In this document: positions 25,258 to 33,336 of the stretch, piece by piece
Layout: every line of letters begins with the position of its first letter
Numbering within the stretch: the first letter of the stretch is position 1
Origin: CAWCPR01 sp963797475
GTDB taxonomy: Bacteria > Chloroflexota > Anaerolineae > Anaerolineales > UBA4823
Assembly: GCA_963797475.1 (NCBI GenBank)
Contig: CAWCPR010000001.1
Coordinates: 2,294,001-2,358,000, forward strand
Length of the DNA stretch: 64,000 nucleotides
Direction of reading: 5' to 3'
Position numbers and translations under genes: made by a program
The notes under the pieces: model-generated
What the model saw: the letters and a program-made list of their open reading frames with translations, nothing else
Database searches by the model: none
Told to the model about the DNA's origin: nothing

Positions 25258-26389
25258 ATGAGTACACAAACATTTCGAGCTCCAAATGTGATGGCCGCGC
25301 TGGAAGAGATCCAGCAAAAAATGGGCCCAGATGCTGTGGTAGTCTCGGTTCGCCAGATCCCATCCGGACCTTTATGGCAGGCATGGCGCGGTCCAGGGGT
25401 AGAAGTGGTGGCAATGCCCGCCGCCCTGTCTGGCGCGCACCTCAAACAGGCAGCCGCCGAACCCAAAATCGAAGGCCTGCCCGCCGCTCCCGGACCAAAG
25501 CAGGTCCATCCAAAGCCTGCCATGCCATATGTGCCAAAACCACTCCAGGCCAGCCCGCCAGCGGTAAAATCCACCCCTACCCAGGCTGTAAATCTCACCC
25601 CGGCGCTCGAATCCCTGAAAAACCACCTGGTCGCACAAGGAGTGAACGCCGGGCTGGTACAAAAATTCGTGGCCACCTGCCTGGATACCCTGAACCCAAA
25701 ATCCCTGCAAGATCCAGATCGTCTGCGGGAGTTCTTATCCCACCAGTTGGCGGCGCACTTGCGCCAGTTCCAGGGAGCCGGACGCCATAACGAGCGGGTG
25801 ATTTGCCTGATCGGTCCGAATGGCTCTGGCAAAACCAGCACTTGCGCCAAGCTGGCTGCTTACCATAGCCAGAAGCTGGACCGTAAAGTCGCCTGGGTCT
25901 GCGCAGACACGGTCAGCGCCGGGGCGATCTCTCAAGCTCGCATATTTACAGACACTTTAAGACTTCCGCTCTATAAAACTTACACTTCGCAGGAGCTGGC
26001 TGCGGCTGTCGGAGACACCCTGGACGCCGACCTGACTTTGGTAGATACACCCAGTTGCAACCCCTACAAAGAGACCAGCGTCATCGAGCTTGGGGAGCTG
26101 ATCACCGCCCTGAAACCACGCGCTACTTACCTGGTTGTTTCAGCGAATTCCAAGGATGAAGACCTGAGCAAAGCATTAAACACGTTCCGCCCATTTTAAC
26201 CTGGACGGCCTGGTGGTGACCCATCTGGATGAAACGGGCTCATTTGGAAACGTATTCAACCTGGCCTGGCGCAGCCGCCTGCCGGTCGTCTATTATTCAA
26301 ACGGCCCGCAAATCCCCGACTCACTTCAGCCTGCCCAGACCGATCAATTGGTGAACGCGCTTTTTGATGGGAAGTGGGTTTCGTTTTAG
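25258..26389 (+). CDS. flhF: SRP-type GTPase FlhF, frameshifted near the C-terminus
   Basis: FlhF places flagella at defined cell sites. The N-terminal basic part (1-170) precedes the GTPase with P-loop GPNGSGKTST. The continuous frame stops at 26197 after ...ALNTFRPF, but removing one base in the T-run at 26194-26197 (or the C-run before it) continues as NLDGLVVTHLDETGSFGNVFNLAW...FDGKWVSF to a stop at 26387, giving about 376 residues with the missing G4 and closing-loop motifs. GTPase motifs are divergent: the usual DTYR is DTVS, the DTAG box is DTPS, and TKLD is THLD. The usual partner flhG/minD is absent downstream. Confidence 0.85.
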
Positions 26390-26405
26390 GAATGCTGGGC
26401 GCTTT

Positions 26406-26428
26406 GCCCCTGGCCTTCGGCCAGGGGC
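26406..26428 (+). other. Strong intergenic hairpin after flhF
   Basis: GCCCCTGGCC (26406-26415) pairs perfectly with GGCCAGGGGC (26419-26428) over a TTC turn, 17 bases after the restored flhF stop. There is no T-run, so it may stabilise mRNA 3' ends or attenuate readthrough into the downstream genes. Confidence 0.55.
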
Positions 26429-26462
26429 GGATGAATAGAGAACCATCATATAAGGTGATTAA

Positions 26463-26846
26463 ATGGGTAAAAAGGACAAAGAAGAAAAGAAAGACAAGCA
26501 AGACAATCTGGCCAGTGAAAAAGAGGCAGCCGGGCAAGAACAGCAGTCTGAAAGCGCAAAAAAGAAACAGCCTGTGCCTGTGCCCTTATTGTTGGATGCC
26601 TCAATCACCGCAACCCAGATCGTGGTCCTGGTTGTAGGCGTATCTACGCTGGTTCTTTCTTTGCTTGCCGGCGCGCTCATGTGGGTTGCAGCGCTGCGCG
26701 GCGCGGCTGCTCTGTTGGCGGTTGGCCTGATATTGTGGCTGGCGAACTGGCACCTGGCTCGGCACACAATGGAAGCCGCTTATGCAAAATTGCAGCAAAA
26801 AGCGGAAAAGGAACCGGTTGAAAGCACAATCGAAAGAAGCGCCTGA
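26463..26846 (+). CDS. Small two-span membrane protein of unknown function
   Basis: 127 residues. A strongly charged Lys/Glu-rich N-terminus (1-37, KKDKEEKKDKQDN) is followed by two adjacent hydrophobic helices (about 48-72 and 77-97) and a charged C-terminal tail. I do not recognise the family. It occupies the place where flhG would normally stand between flhF and fliA. A GGTGATTAA stretch just upstream gives a plausible ribosome site. Conservation next to flagellar genes in relatives would be the test of a motility role. Confidence 0.6.
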   Translation: MGKKDKEEKKDKQDNLASEKEAAGQEQQSESAKKKQPVPVPLLLDASITATQIVVLVVGVSTLVLSLLAGALMWVAALRGAAALLAVGLILWLANWHLARHTMEAAYAKLQQKAEKEPVESTIERSA

Positions 26847-26901
26847 CCGGGAGATTGAGAAAACCCTGTTTTGTAGAACTTTCGGAACCTGAAAAGACAC
26901 A

Positions 26902-27678
26902 ATGGTGATGCTGAAAGAAGACGTGGAATTGGTCGAGCGCTACTGCGCAAATCGCGACCCGGTGCTGCGGGAGGAGATCGTCCTGCGCTACGTGCCGTTA
27001 GTGCATTACGTTCTGTCCCGGCTCGGGATTTCACGTTCCATGGGAATGGATTACGAGGATGCGGCCAGCCAGGGCATGATCGGGTTGATCGAAGCGGTAG
27101 ATCGCTACGACGCCAGTCGCGAGGCTCAGTTCAGCACCTACGCCACTTATCGAATCCGGGGCCGTGTTTTAGACCACCTGCGTTCATTGGATTGGCTCTC
27201 ACGCGGCGCCCGGCGCAGAGCGCGCTCAGTCCAGGATGCGATCGATGTCCTCTGGCGCCGTATGGGCAGGCTACCCACGGATGAAGAACTGGGAGATTTT
27301 CTGGGCCTGGACCCGGAAACACTGCAAAAGGCGCTGGTCGATGCCAGCCATGTGATCGTCTCGCTGGATACTCTGGTAAACACCGATGGCGAGGAAGAAA
27401 TCCCTCTGCATGAAATGCTTGCGGATGAGACTCAACTGGAGCCAGGCGATGATTTCGAGCAGCGCGATTTGAAATCTTACCTGGTGAATGTCCTCGCATC
27501 CCTGCCCGAGCGTGAGCAAATGGTTTTATCCCTGTATTATTATGATGGGTTGACATTAAAAGAGATCGGCGCAGTCCTGAATTTCTCGGAATCACGAGCC
27601 TGCCAGTTGCACGCACGTGCAATTATGAATTTACGCGCCGCCCTCCACAGCTTTACGAATGCCGAGGTTGAAGTTTAG
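26902..27678 (+). CDS. fliA: Flagellar sigma factor sigma-28 (FliA/SigD)
   Basis: 258 residues. Region 2 has IVLRYVPLVHYVLSRL, MDYEDAASQGMIGLIEAVDRYD and FSTYATYRIRGRVLDHLRSLDWLSR, the sigma-28 hallmark. Region 3 has GRLPTDEELGDFLGL and region 4 LPEREQMVLSLYYYDGLTLKEIGAVLNFSESRACQLHARA. It directs RNA polymerase to late flagellar genes. Three matching promoters occur in this window (before flgM, fliS and flagellin 2), and its anti-sigma factor FlgM is encoded 2 kb downstream. A second in-frame ATG two codons in is an alternative start. Confidence 0.95.
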   Translation: MVMLKEDVELVERYCANRDPVLREEIVLRYVPLVHYVLSRLGISRSMGMDYEDAASQGMIGLIEAVDRYDASREAQFSTYATYRIRGRVLDHLRSLDWLSRGARRRARSVQDAIDVLWRRMGRLPTDEELGDFLGLDPETLQKALVDASHVIVSLDTLVNTDGEEEIPLHEMLADETQLEPGDDFEQRDLKSYLVNVLASLPEREQMVLSLYYYDGLTLKEIGAVLNFSESRACQLHARAIMNLRAALHSFTNAEVEV

Positions 27679-27703
27679 AACTGGCCTGTAGGATGGATAT
27701 ACG

Positions 27704-28108
27704 ATGACTAAGATTTCGCCTGAACTGCTCAACGATACACTGAACCTGGTCCAGTTGGCCCGGGAAATGGCCCTGGCTCGCGGCAAAGAGGCCCAGGCCG
27801 AAAAACTGACTCCGGTTGAAGAAAACTTGCGCAATATTGTCAGCTCGGCGCGCCAGCCAAAAGCAGAGCCGCATGCTGGATTGATGGCTCAAAGAGATTT
27901 CCAGACCTTACTCAACGCGGTTCAATCCAGGCCGCAAACAACCCAGGCGACGGACCAGGCCGACCGCAACCAGATTATCAATTCGATGTCCGCTGCAGGG
28001 ATGGCCGATCTGGATATAGCCCGCCACATGGGGATCACTCGTGACGAAGTCCGCTTAATTCTGAGCACCAGTCAAAAAAATGACGCTAAATTCGAGGGAT
28101 TGAAATGA
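27704..28108 (+). CDS. Small protein with C-terminal HTH-like segment, SwrB position
   Basis: 134 residues of unknown family. The N-terminal half is helical and hydrophilic; the C-terminus NQIINSMSAAGMADLDIARHMGITRDEVRLIL resembles the small helix-turn-helix of DUF6115-like proteins that follow sigD in Firmicutes, where SwrB activates flagellar assembly. Unlike SwrB it has no membrane anchor. It lies 25 bases after fliA and overlaps the next rod gene by four bases, so it belongs to the flagellar operon. The SwrB comparison is positional and weak. Confidence 0.6.
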   Translation: MTKISPELLNDTLNLVQLAREMALARGKEAQAEKLTPVEENLRNIVSSARQPKAEPHAGLMAQRDFQTLLNAVQSRPQTTQATDQADRNQIINSMSAAGMADLDIARHMGITRDEVRLILSTSQKNDAKFEGLK

Positions 28109-28866
28109 TTAAAGGATTATACGCAGCCGCCTCTGCAATGTTAGCTGGAGTCAACCAGCAAAATATCCTGGCCCACAACGTCGCCAACATGGACACACCC
28201 GGATTCAAACAGCTTTTACTCAGCCTGGACGATTTCACCCATACACCTGTCGTCCAACCCCCGGCAGAACTGGCCTCCTCCGGCCGATTTACCATGGTCG
28301 GCTACCTGGGGCTGGGAGTGGAAACCGGTCCAGAAACGGTAGATTTTAGCGAAGGCGCGCTTCAATTCACCGGGCAATCGTTAGATCTGGCGATCCAGGG
28401 CCCTGGTTTTTTCCGCATCAAGACGCCAGAGGGCGAACGCTATACCCGGGATGGCCGTTTCCTGCTGGACGCCGAGAAAAATCTCGTGACAGTAGATGGT
28501 TATTTCGTGCTGGACGATAACGGGCAGCCGATCAAGCTGCCGGATGGGCAGGAGCTGACAGTCAGCGGAGATGGCACTTTGTTTGTCGACGGGCAGGCGC
28601 AGGCCAAGTTGGGCCTGGCTTCATTTGAAGACCCCCAGGCAGAGCTTACCAAGGACCTTCCGAATATGTATATCGCCGGCGGCCAGCCGACGGGGCAGGA
28701 ATTGGGCGTGGTGGCGCAGGGTTATCTGGAAGCCGCCAATGTCAACCCGGCCCAACTGATGACCCAGATGATCCAGGTCGGTCGCCAGTATGAAGCAGCT
28801 CAGCAGATGGTTCAAAACCAGGACCAGTTGCTGGGCCAATCCATTGCAACTCTGGGGCGGTTGTAA
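28105..28866 (+). CDS. flgF: Flagellar basal-body rod protein, FlgF/FlgG family (proximal copy)
   Basis: 253 residues. The N-terminal rod motif AASAMLAGVNQQNILAHNVANMDTPGFK and the C-terminal GYLEAANVNPAQLMTQMIQVGRQYEAAQQMVQ frame a central domain with SLDLAIQGPGFFRI and YTRDGRF. It is one of two adjacent flgF/flgG-like genes. I call this one FlgF by order; the two are hard to tell apart without a phylogeny. In monoderms such proteins form the rod that crosses the wall. Confidence 0.85.
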   Translation: MIKGLYAAASAMLAGVNQQNILAHNVANMDTPGFKQLLLSLDDFTHTPVVQPPAELASSGRFTMVGYLGLGVETGPETVDFSEGALQFTGQSLDLAIQGPGFFRIKTPEGERYTRDGRFLLDAEKNLVTVDGYFVLDDNGQPIKLPDGQELTVSGDGTLFVDGQAQAKLGLASFEDPQAELTKDLPNMYIAGGQPTGQELGVVAQGYLEAANVNPAQLMTQMIQVGRQYEAAQQMVQNQDQLLGQSIATLGRL

Positions 28867-28906
28867 TCCAACCACGCCGCAGCGCTTTACTTAAGGGATA
28901 AAAACG

Positions 28907-29644
28907 ATGTCTTCTTTCACCCAGATACTCAATGTGACTCGCAGCGGGATGTTGGCTCGGATGATGGACCTAGACGTGGCGAGCAACAACCTGTCCAACG
29001 TCAATACAGTCGGCTTTAAATCCAGCCGGTCCAACTTCCAGGAAATGCTGGCGGCCCGCCAGCTCAGCGGAACTCAGATCAGCAGCACTCAAACGATGAT
29101 GGGCCAGGGCAGCCTGAGCCAGACCGAGAATTCCCTGGATCTGGCAATCAGCGGCGAAGGCTTCTTCGCCGTAAGTCTACCGGACGGCCGTACCGCCTAT
29201 ACTCGGGATGGCCAATTCTTTCTGGATGGCGACAGCCAAATCGTTAATGCCAATGGATTTCCCCTGGTCTGGGATGGGGATATACCGGATGGGGCTGAGG
29301 ATATCCATGTCAACCCTGACGGGTCCGTGATGGTTCTGCAAGATGGCAACTGGTCCCAGGCAGGGACCATCCAGACCAATAAATTTCCCAATCCACTGGG
29401 GTTGTTGGGATATGGACAAAATCTTTGGCTGGCGAGCGACGCCTCTGGGGCTGCCCAGGCCGGGACGCCAAACTCGGATGGATACGGAGTGATTGTCGGT
29501 AAGGCAGTGGAACGATCGAATGTCAATCTTGCCGAGGAGATGACCCGGCTGATCTCATTGCAGCGTTCGTTCGAAATGTCTCTGAAAACTTTTCAGCAGA
29601 CCGATCAAATGTTAGATCAAGCGATTCATATGCGCAGCGGGTAA
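28907..29644 (+). CDS. flgG: Flagellar basal-body rod protein, FlgF/FlgG family (distal copy)
   Basis: 245 residues. N-terminal RSGMLARMMDLDVASNNLSNVNTVGFK, central SLDLAISGEGFFAVSLPDGRTAYTRDGQF, and C-terminal KAVERSNVNLAEEMTRLISLQRSFEMSLKTFQQ. A good AAGGGA ribosome site precedes the ATG. Its stop codon TAA is also the first three bases of the sigma-28 promoter for the flgM operon. The FlgG name is by order. Confidence 0.85.
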   Translation: MSSFTQILNVTRSGMLARMMDLDVASNNLSNVNTVGFKSSRSNFQEMLAARQLSGTQISSTQTMMGQGSLSQTENSLDLAISGEGFFAVSLPDGRTAYTRDGQFFLDGDSQIVNANGFPLVWDGDIPDGAEDIHVNPDGSVMVLQDGNWSQAGTIQTNKFPNPLGLLGYGQNLWLASDASGAAQAGTPNSDGYGVIVGKAVERSNVNLAEEMTRLISLQRSFEMSLKTFQQTDQMLDQAIHMRSG

Positions 29645-29668
29645 AGTTTTGGCGAAATGGGCCGATAA
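29642..29668 (+). promoter_or_regulatory. Consensus sigma-28 promoter for flgMNKL-csrA
   Basis: TAAAGTTT (29642-29649), an 11-base spacer, and GCCGATAA (29661-29668) match the enterobacterial sigma-28 consensus at every position. The -35 overlaps the flgG stop codon. Transcription should begin near 29675 and read flgM, flgN, flgK, flgL and csrA. Confidence 0.93.
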
Positions 29669-29717
29669 TAGATTAGAGGTGTAATGCTTGTTATCCGCTG
29701 TTCAGGAGGTTCTGGCC

Positions 29718-30023
29718 ATGGAAATCGAAAAGAATAGTTTGAATCGCTTAAATCACAGCGAAGTGGATGGAGCTTTGAGCGTCGAGAAGACCTCCCACTA
29801 CGCCGAGACGAACGCCAATGCAGAGGTTTTAGGCGGCAAGGACAAAGCCACGCTCTCTGAAAAGGCGCTTCTGCTGGCGAACGCGCGTGGTAAATTGGAT
29901 GAAGTCGACGAGGTGCGCTCCGATAAAGTTGACGAGTTGCGCCAAAAAATCCTTTCAGGAAACTACCAGGTTCCACACGAACAAATCATCAGAAAGCTGC
30001 TCTCTCAGGTGAGAATGGAATAG
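29718..30023 (+). CDS. flgM: Anti-sigma-28 factor FlgM
   Basis: 101 residues from the ATG at 29718, chosen because AGGAGG lies nine bases upstream; an in-frame upstream start is less likely. The N-terminal half is hydrophilic and presumably disordered. The C-terminal segment SDKVDELRQKILSGNYQV followed by IIRKLLSQVRME is the sigma-28-binding FlgM motif. It holds FliA inactive until it is exported through the finished hook. Driven by a sigma-28 promoter, it gives a negative feedback loop. Confidence 0.9.
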   Translation: MEIEKNSLNRLNHSEVDGALSVEKTSHYAETNANAEVLGGKDKATLSEKALLLANARGKLDEVDEVRSDKVDELRQKILSGNYQVPHEQIIRKLLSQVRME

Positions 30024-30077
30024 CCTGGAACCCCTCCAGGGCATTTTAGTTGAAAGCAACAAACAGGATCGCAAGCA

Positions 30078-30600
30078 ATGACACCTAAAGACACCTTACA
30101 TGAACTTCTGGACTCCCTTGAAAAGACTCTGGTCAAGGAGTTTTTGACTTGCCAGAAGCTCGAGGCGCTGACAAAAGAAGAACAGGCGCTGCTGACTGCC
30201 CAGGAAGCCGGCTCATTACCCGCTCTGGTCGAGCGGAAGGAGGCCCTTCTGGATGAGATGGGAAAGCTGGACGACGCCAGGCGTATGTTTGTCGGTGAAA
30301 TCAGCACCATGCTCGAAATCAAAGAAGAAGCGCCAGGCCTGAACTCATATCCTGGCCATGTTAGAGCCGGAGATATCCGAAAGATTAGGACGCTTGAGAG
30401 AAGGGATCAAGATCCTCCTTGACAAGGTCCGTGAGCTTACCCGGGTAAATTGGGCGCTGGCAAGCGCCTCCATGGAACGGATCGATGCTTTGCAGACCTT
30501 CCTGTTGGATTTATTTCAATCGCCGGTTGGCTATCGCCCGCCTGGAGCGCCCGTGGTGAGCGAGCCGGTCTCATCCTGGGAAGTGGATCACATCGCCTAA
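30078..30600 (+). CDS. flgN: FlgN-family export chaperone, split by a frameshift
   Basis: FlgN chaperones the hook-filament junction proteins FlgK and FlgL encoded next. The first frame (30078-30422) gives the N-terminal coiled coil LHELLDSLEKTLVKEFLTCQKLEALTKEE; the second (ending 30600) gives the C-terminal helices LGRLREGIKILLDKVRELTRVNWALASASMERI and LFQSPVGYRPPG. Dropping one base of the AA at about 30342-30343 joins them as ...APGLTHILAMLEPE... into 173 residues, a normal FlgN. Two separate genes with an internal start at 30358 is a less likely alternative. Confidence 0.75.
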
Positions 30601-30612
30601 AGGGAGGCCGCC

Positions 30613-32031
30613 ATGTCACCGTTATTCTCCGGTATCAACCTAGCCCTGCAAGCAATGCTGGCCCACCAGCAAGCGATGGAAATCATTGAGCACAATGTCG
30701 CCAATGCCAACACGCCAGGCTATCACCGCCAACAGGCCGTGCTGGTTGCCGGGCTCCCCTACCCTGCCCCCCGGCTGCAAGGAGGCATATTCCCCGGGCA
30801 GATGGGCTCTGGCGTTCTGGTGGACAGCATCCGCCGCTTCAATCTGGACTTCTTCGATGGCCGCTACCGCAAAGAGCTGTCTGAATCGAAACGCTGGTCA
30901 ATGGAAGGCGACGTCCTGAACCAGGTCGAGGCCACCCTGGCAGAGACCGACAACGACGGCGTTGCTGCCAAGCTGGATGAGTTTTGGAGCGGTTGGCAGG
31001 CCCTGAGCAGCGACCCTACCAACATGGCGTTGCGCGCCGACCTGCGCCAGCGAGCGAGTGCGTTAGCCGACAGCCTGAACTGGCGGGCGAATGCCTTGAT
31101 GGAACTTCGCAAAAATCAGGATCTGACCATCTCTCAGAAAGTGAACGACATCAACGCCATGGCCAGCCAGATCGCTCACCTGAACGTAGAGATCTCCAAT
31201 GTCCAGGCTGCTGGGGATGCCCCCAACGATTTGCTCGACCAGCGCGATCAGCTTATGGATGGCCTGGCAGAAATCACCGGCGCCACCGTCAGCATCCAGG
31301 ATAATGGCGAGGCCCTGGTATCGATTAACGGGCATGCCCTGGTCGTCGGCTCGGAGGCGTTCGCATTAGCTGCAAATCCCGATCCGGCAAACGGCAACAT
31401 GGTGAAAATTACATGGGCCGGGGATGGGAAGGATTTCGATCCACAGCGAGGTGAATTGGCCGGCTTGCTGGATGCTCGCGACAGGGTCATCCCTGCGCAG
31501 CTCGATGCACTCAATTCCGTGGCCTTCTCCCTTGCCGATCGGGTGAACACGCTGCATCAAGGCGGCTACGGCCTGAACAATGCTACCGGCTTGAATTTCT
31601 TCGAACCCTTCACCTCCACCAATTACGCCCTGGAAATCCACGTTTCGAGCGACATCGATGATTTGGCGAATATCGCCGCCTCCACGGATCCAGACTCTCC
31701 CGGGAATGGCAACCTGGCCGGCGAGATCGCCAACGTAAAAGATGAAATGCTGATGAACGGAGGCACCGCCACCCTTAACAGCTTTTACGTTGGGAAGATT
31801 GGTGAGTTTGGGCTGGCTGTACAGGAAGCGCAAATTCGGGCTGCAGACCGCGGCTCTGTGGCCGATTCACTCATGAAGTTGAAAGAGTCGGCGACCGGTG
31901 TAAACCTGGATGAGGAAGCCGCCAATTTGATCAAGGAGCAGCGTGCATTCGAGGCCGCGGCCAGGATGCTGACAGCGATGGACGATATGCTCGACCGGGT
32001 GATTAACGGTTTAGGATTGGTCGGCCGCTAG
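30613..32031 (+). CDS. flgK: Flagellar hook-associated protein FlgK (HAP1)
   Basis: 472 residues. N-terminal GINLALQAMLAHQQAMEIIEHNVANANTPGYHRQ and C-terminal DEEAANLIKEQRAFEAAARMLTAMDDMLDRVING are the paired D0 helices; VDEFWSGWQALSSDPTN-like sequence (KLDEFWSGWQAL) is characteristic of FlgK. It is on the short side, so domain D2 is small. It joins hook and filament. GGGAGG precedes the start codon. Confidence 0.95.
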   Translation: MSPLFSGINLALQAMLAHQQAMEIIEHNVANANTPGYHRQQAVLVAGLPYPAPRLQGGIFPGQMGSGVLVDSIRRFNLDFFDGRYRKELSESKRWSMEGDVLNQVEATLAETDNDGVAAKLDEFWSGWQALSSDPTNMALRADLRQRASALADSLNWRANALMELRKNQDLTISQKVNDINAMASQIAHLNVEISNVQAAGDAPNDLLDQRDQLMDGLAEITGATVSIQDNGEALVSINGHALVVGSEAFALAANPDPANGNMVKITWAGDGKDFDPQRGELAGLLDARDRVIPAQLDALNSVAFSLADRVNTLHQGGYGLNNATGLNFFEPFTSTNYALEIHVSSDIDDLANIAASTDPDSPGNGNLAGEIANVKDEMLMNGGTATLNSFYVGKIGEFGLAVQEAQIRAADRGSVADSLMKLKESATGVNLDEEAANLIKEQRAFEAAARMLTAMDDMLDRVINGLGLVGR

Positions 32032-32057
32032 GATAAACCCTGCAAAAGAGGTGCAGT

Positions 32058-32957
32058 ATGAGAGTCACACAAAAATTGATGATGGATAACGCCATACACT
32101 ATATGGATGATAACTTGCAGCGGTTGAACTCCCTTCAAGAAAAGGTTGCCTCCGGAAAGCAGTTCCAACGCCCTTCGGATAACCCCAGTGGTGTGGCGGC
32201 AGTCTTGGGGCTGCGTTCCACGCTGGAAACGAGCCAGGCCTTCCTCAATACCGCCCAGGTTACAAACGATTGGATGTCGTCTACAGATTTCTCCCTGGGT
32301 CAGATGTCAGACGTCGCCAAGCGCGCCATTAGTCTGGCGATGGAAGGCGTCTCGGATACCCAGGGCCCTGGAGAGCGCCAGGCGCTGGCTGCCGAACTGG
32401 ACACCGTTCTGAAACAAGCAGTGGAAATCGGAAATACGTCCAATCAGGGCAATTACCTGTTTGCCGGGTTTAAGACCACCACGCCGCCCTTTACACTGGT
32501 TGACAGCAATTCCGATGGCGAGTATGATAGCGTCACCTACAATGGCGATGCGGGCGTGATCCTGCGCAACATCGGCCCGGGACAGAGCATTACTCAAAAC
32601 GTAAATGGGGATGCGGCTTTTTCGCCGCTGTTCGCTGCCATAATCAGCGCTCGGGATGCACTGAATTCTGGAGATAAGACCGCCATCCAGACCGCTTTGG
32701 GCCAGTTACAGTCCGCCTCAGACAACCTGAATGGAGCGATCACAACCAATGGAGCTCGCCAACGACAGGTTCAGGCCGCGATGGACCGGATTGGGAAGAC
32801 CCAAACGGAGTTGAAAAGCTTGTTGTCGCAAAAAGAAGATGTGAACATGGCTGAAGCGATCTCCCAGCTTAGCAACCAGGAAACGGTTTACCAGGCCGTC
32901 CTCGAAGTAGGTAAAAGGGCAATTTCGGTGGTTAATTTATTCGATTTGATGGGCTGA
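32058..32957 (+). CDS. flgL: Flagellar hook-associated protein FlgL (HAP3)
   Basis: 299 residues, typical length. N-terminal RVTQKLMMDNAIHYMDDNLQRLNSLQEKVASGKQFQRPSDNPS and C-terminal EAISQLSNQETVYQAVLEVGKRAISVVNLFDLM are the FlgL/flagellin-like coiled coils. It forms the filament-side junction. It is between flgK and csrA, as in many Firmicutes, and has a GAGGTG ribosome site. Confidence 0.95.
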   Translation: MRVTQKLMMDNAIHYMDDNLQRLNSLQEKVASGKQFQRPSDNPSGVAAVLGLRSTLETSQAFLNTAQVTNDWMSSTDFSLGQMSDVAKRAISLAMEGVSDTQGPGERQALAAELDTVLKQAVEIGNTSNQGNYLFAGFKTTTPPFTLVDSNSDGEYDSVTYNGDAGVILRNIGPGQSITQNVNGDAAFSPLFAAIISARDALNSGDKTAIQTALGQLQSASDNLNGAITTNGARQRQVQAAMDRIGKTQTELKSLLSQKEDVNMAEAISQLSNQETVYQAVLEVGKRAISVVNLFDLMG

Positions 32958-32964
32958 TGAACCT

Positions 32965-33255
32965 ATGCTGATCCTGACCCGGCGTGTCGACGAAAAGATC
33001 GTCATCGGGGAAAATATTTTCATTACGGTCCTGGCTGTGGACGGTGAAAAGGTCAAAATCGGCATCGACGCGCCGCGTGAACTGGCAGTGTTGCGCCAGG
33101 AGCTCTGGCAAGCCATCCAGGAACAAAAACAAATCGCCGAAAAGCTGGCTGCCGGGGAAGAACCGGCTGGATTCGATAGCCTGCGGGAATTGTTGGCTTC
33201 TGAATCCAAAGATGCTGAAAAAGGGGAAGATCCGCCCGAAGAAAAGCCTGCTTAG
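32965..33255 (+). CDS. csrA: RNA-binding translational regulator CsrA
   Basis: 96 residues. The core MLILTRRVDEKIVIGENIFITVLAVDGEKVKIGIDAPRELAVLR-type sequence (residues 1-46) is fully canonical. The remaining 50 residues form an acidic helical extension ending in a Glu/Pro-rich tail, longer than in most CsrA proteins. CsrA binds GGA motifs in hairpin loops over ribosome sites; in Bacillus it represses flagellin until FliW sequesters it. No fliW is found here, although it normally precedes csrA. A matching pair of hairpins lies in the flagellin 2 leader. Confidence 0.95.
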   Translation: MLILTRRVDEKIVIGENIFITVLAVDGEKVKIGIDAPRELAVLRQELWQAIQEQKQIAEKLAAGEEPAGFDSLRELLASESKDAEKGEDPPEEKPA

Positions 33256-33301
33256 CCCAGCACAGGCCTGATCCTCATAGCTTCGACCTACCATAAAAAT
33301 A

Positions 33302-33336
33302 AGCGATCGCTCACCAACGAGCGGCCGCTTTTTTTT
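33302..33336. terminator. Bidirectional terminator between csrA and the convergent flagellar operon
   Basis: AGCGATCGCTC (33302-33312) pairs with GAGCGGCCGCT (33319-33329) with two imperfect positions and is followed by eight T. On the other strand the hairpin is followed by TTATTTTTA, so it can serve the minus-strand operon as well. Confidence 0.85.
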
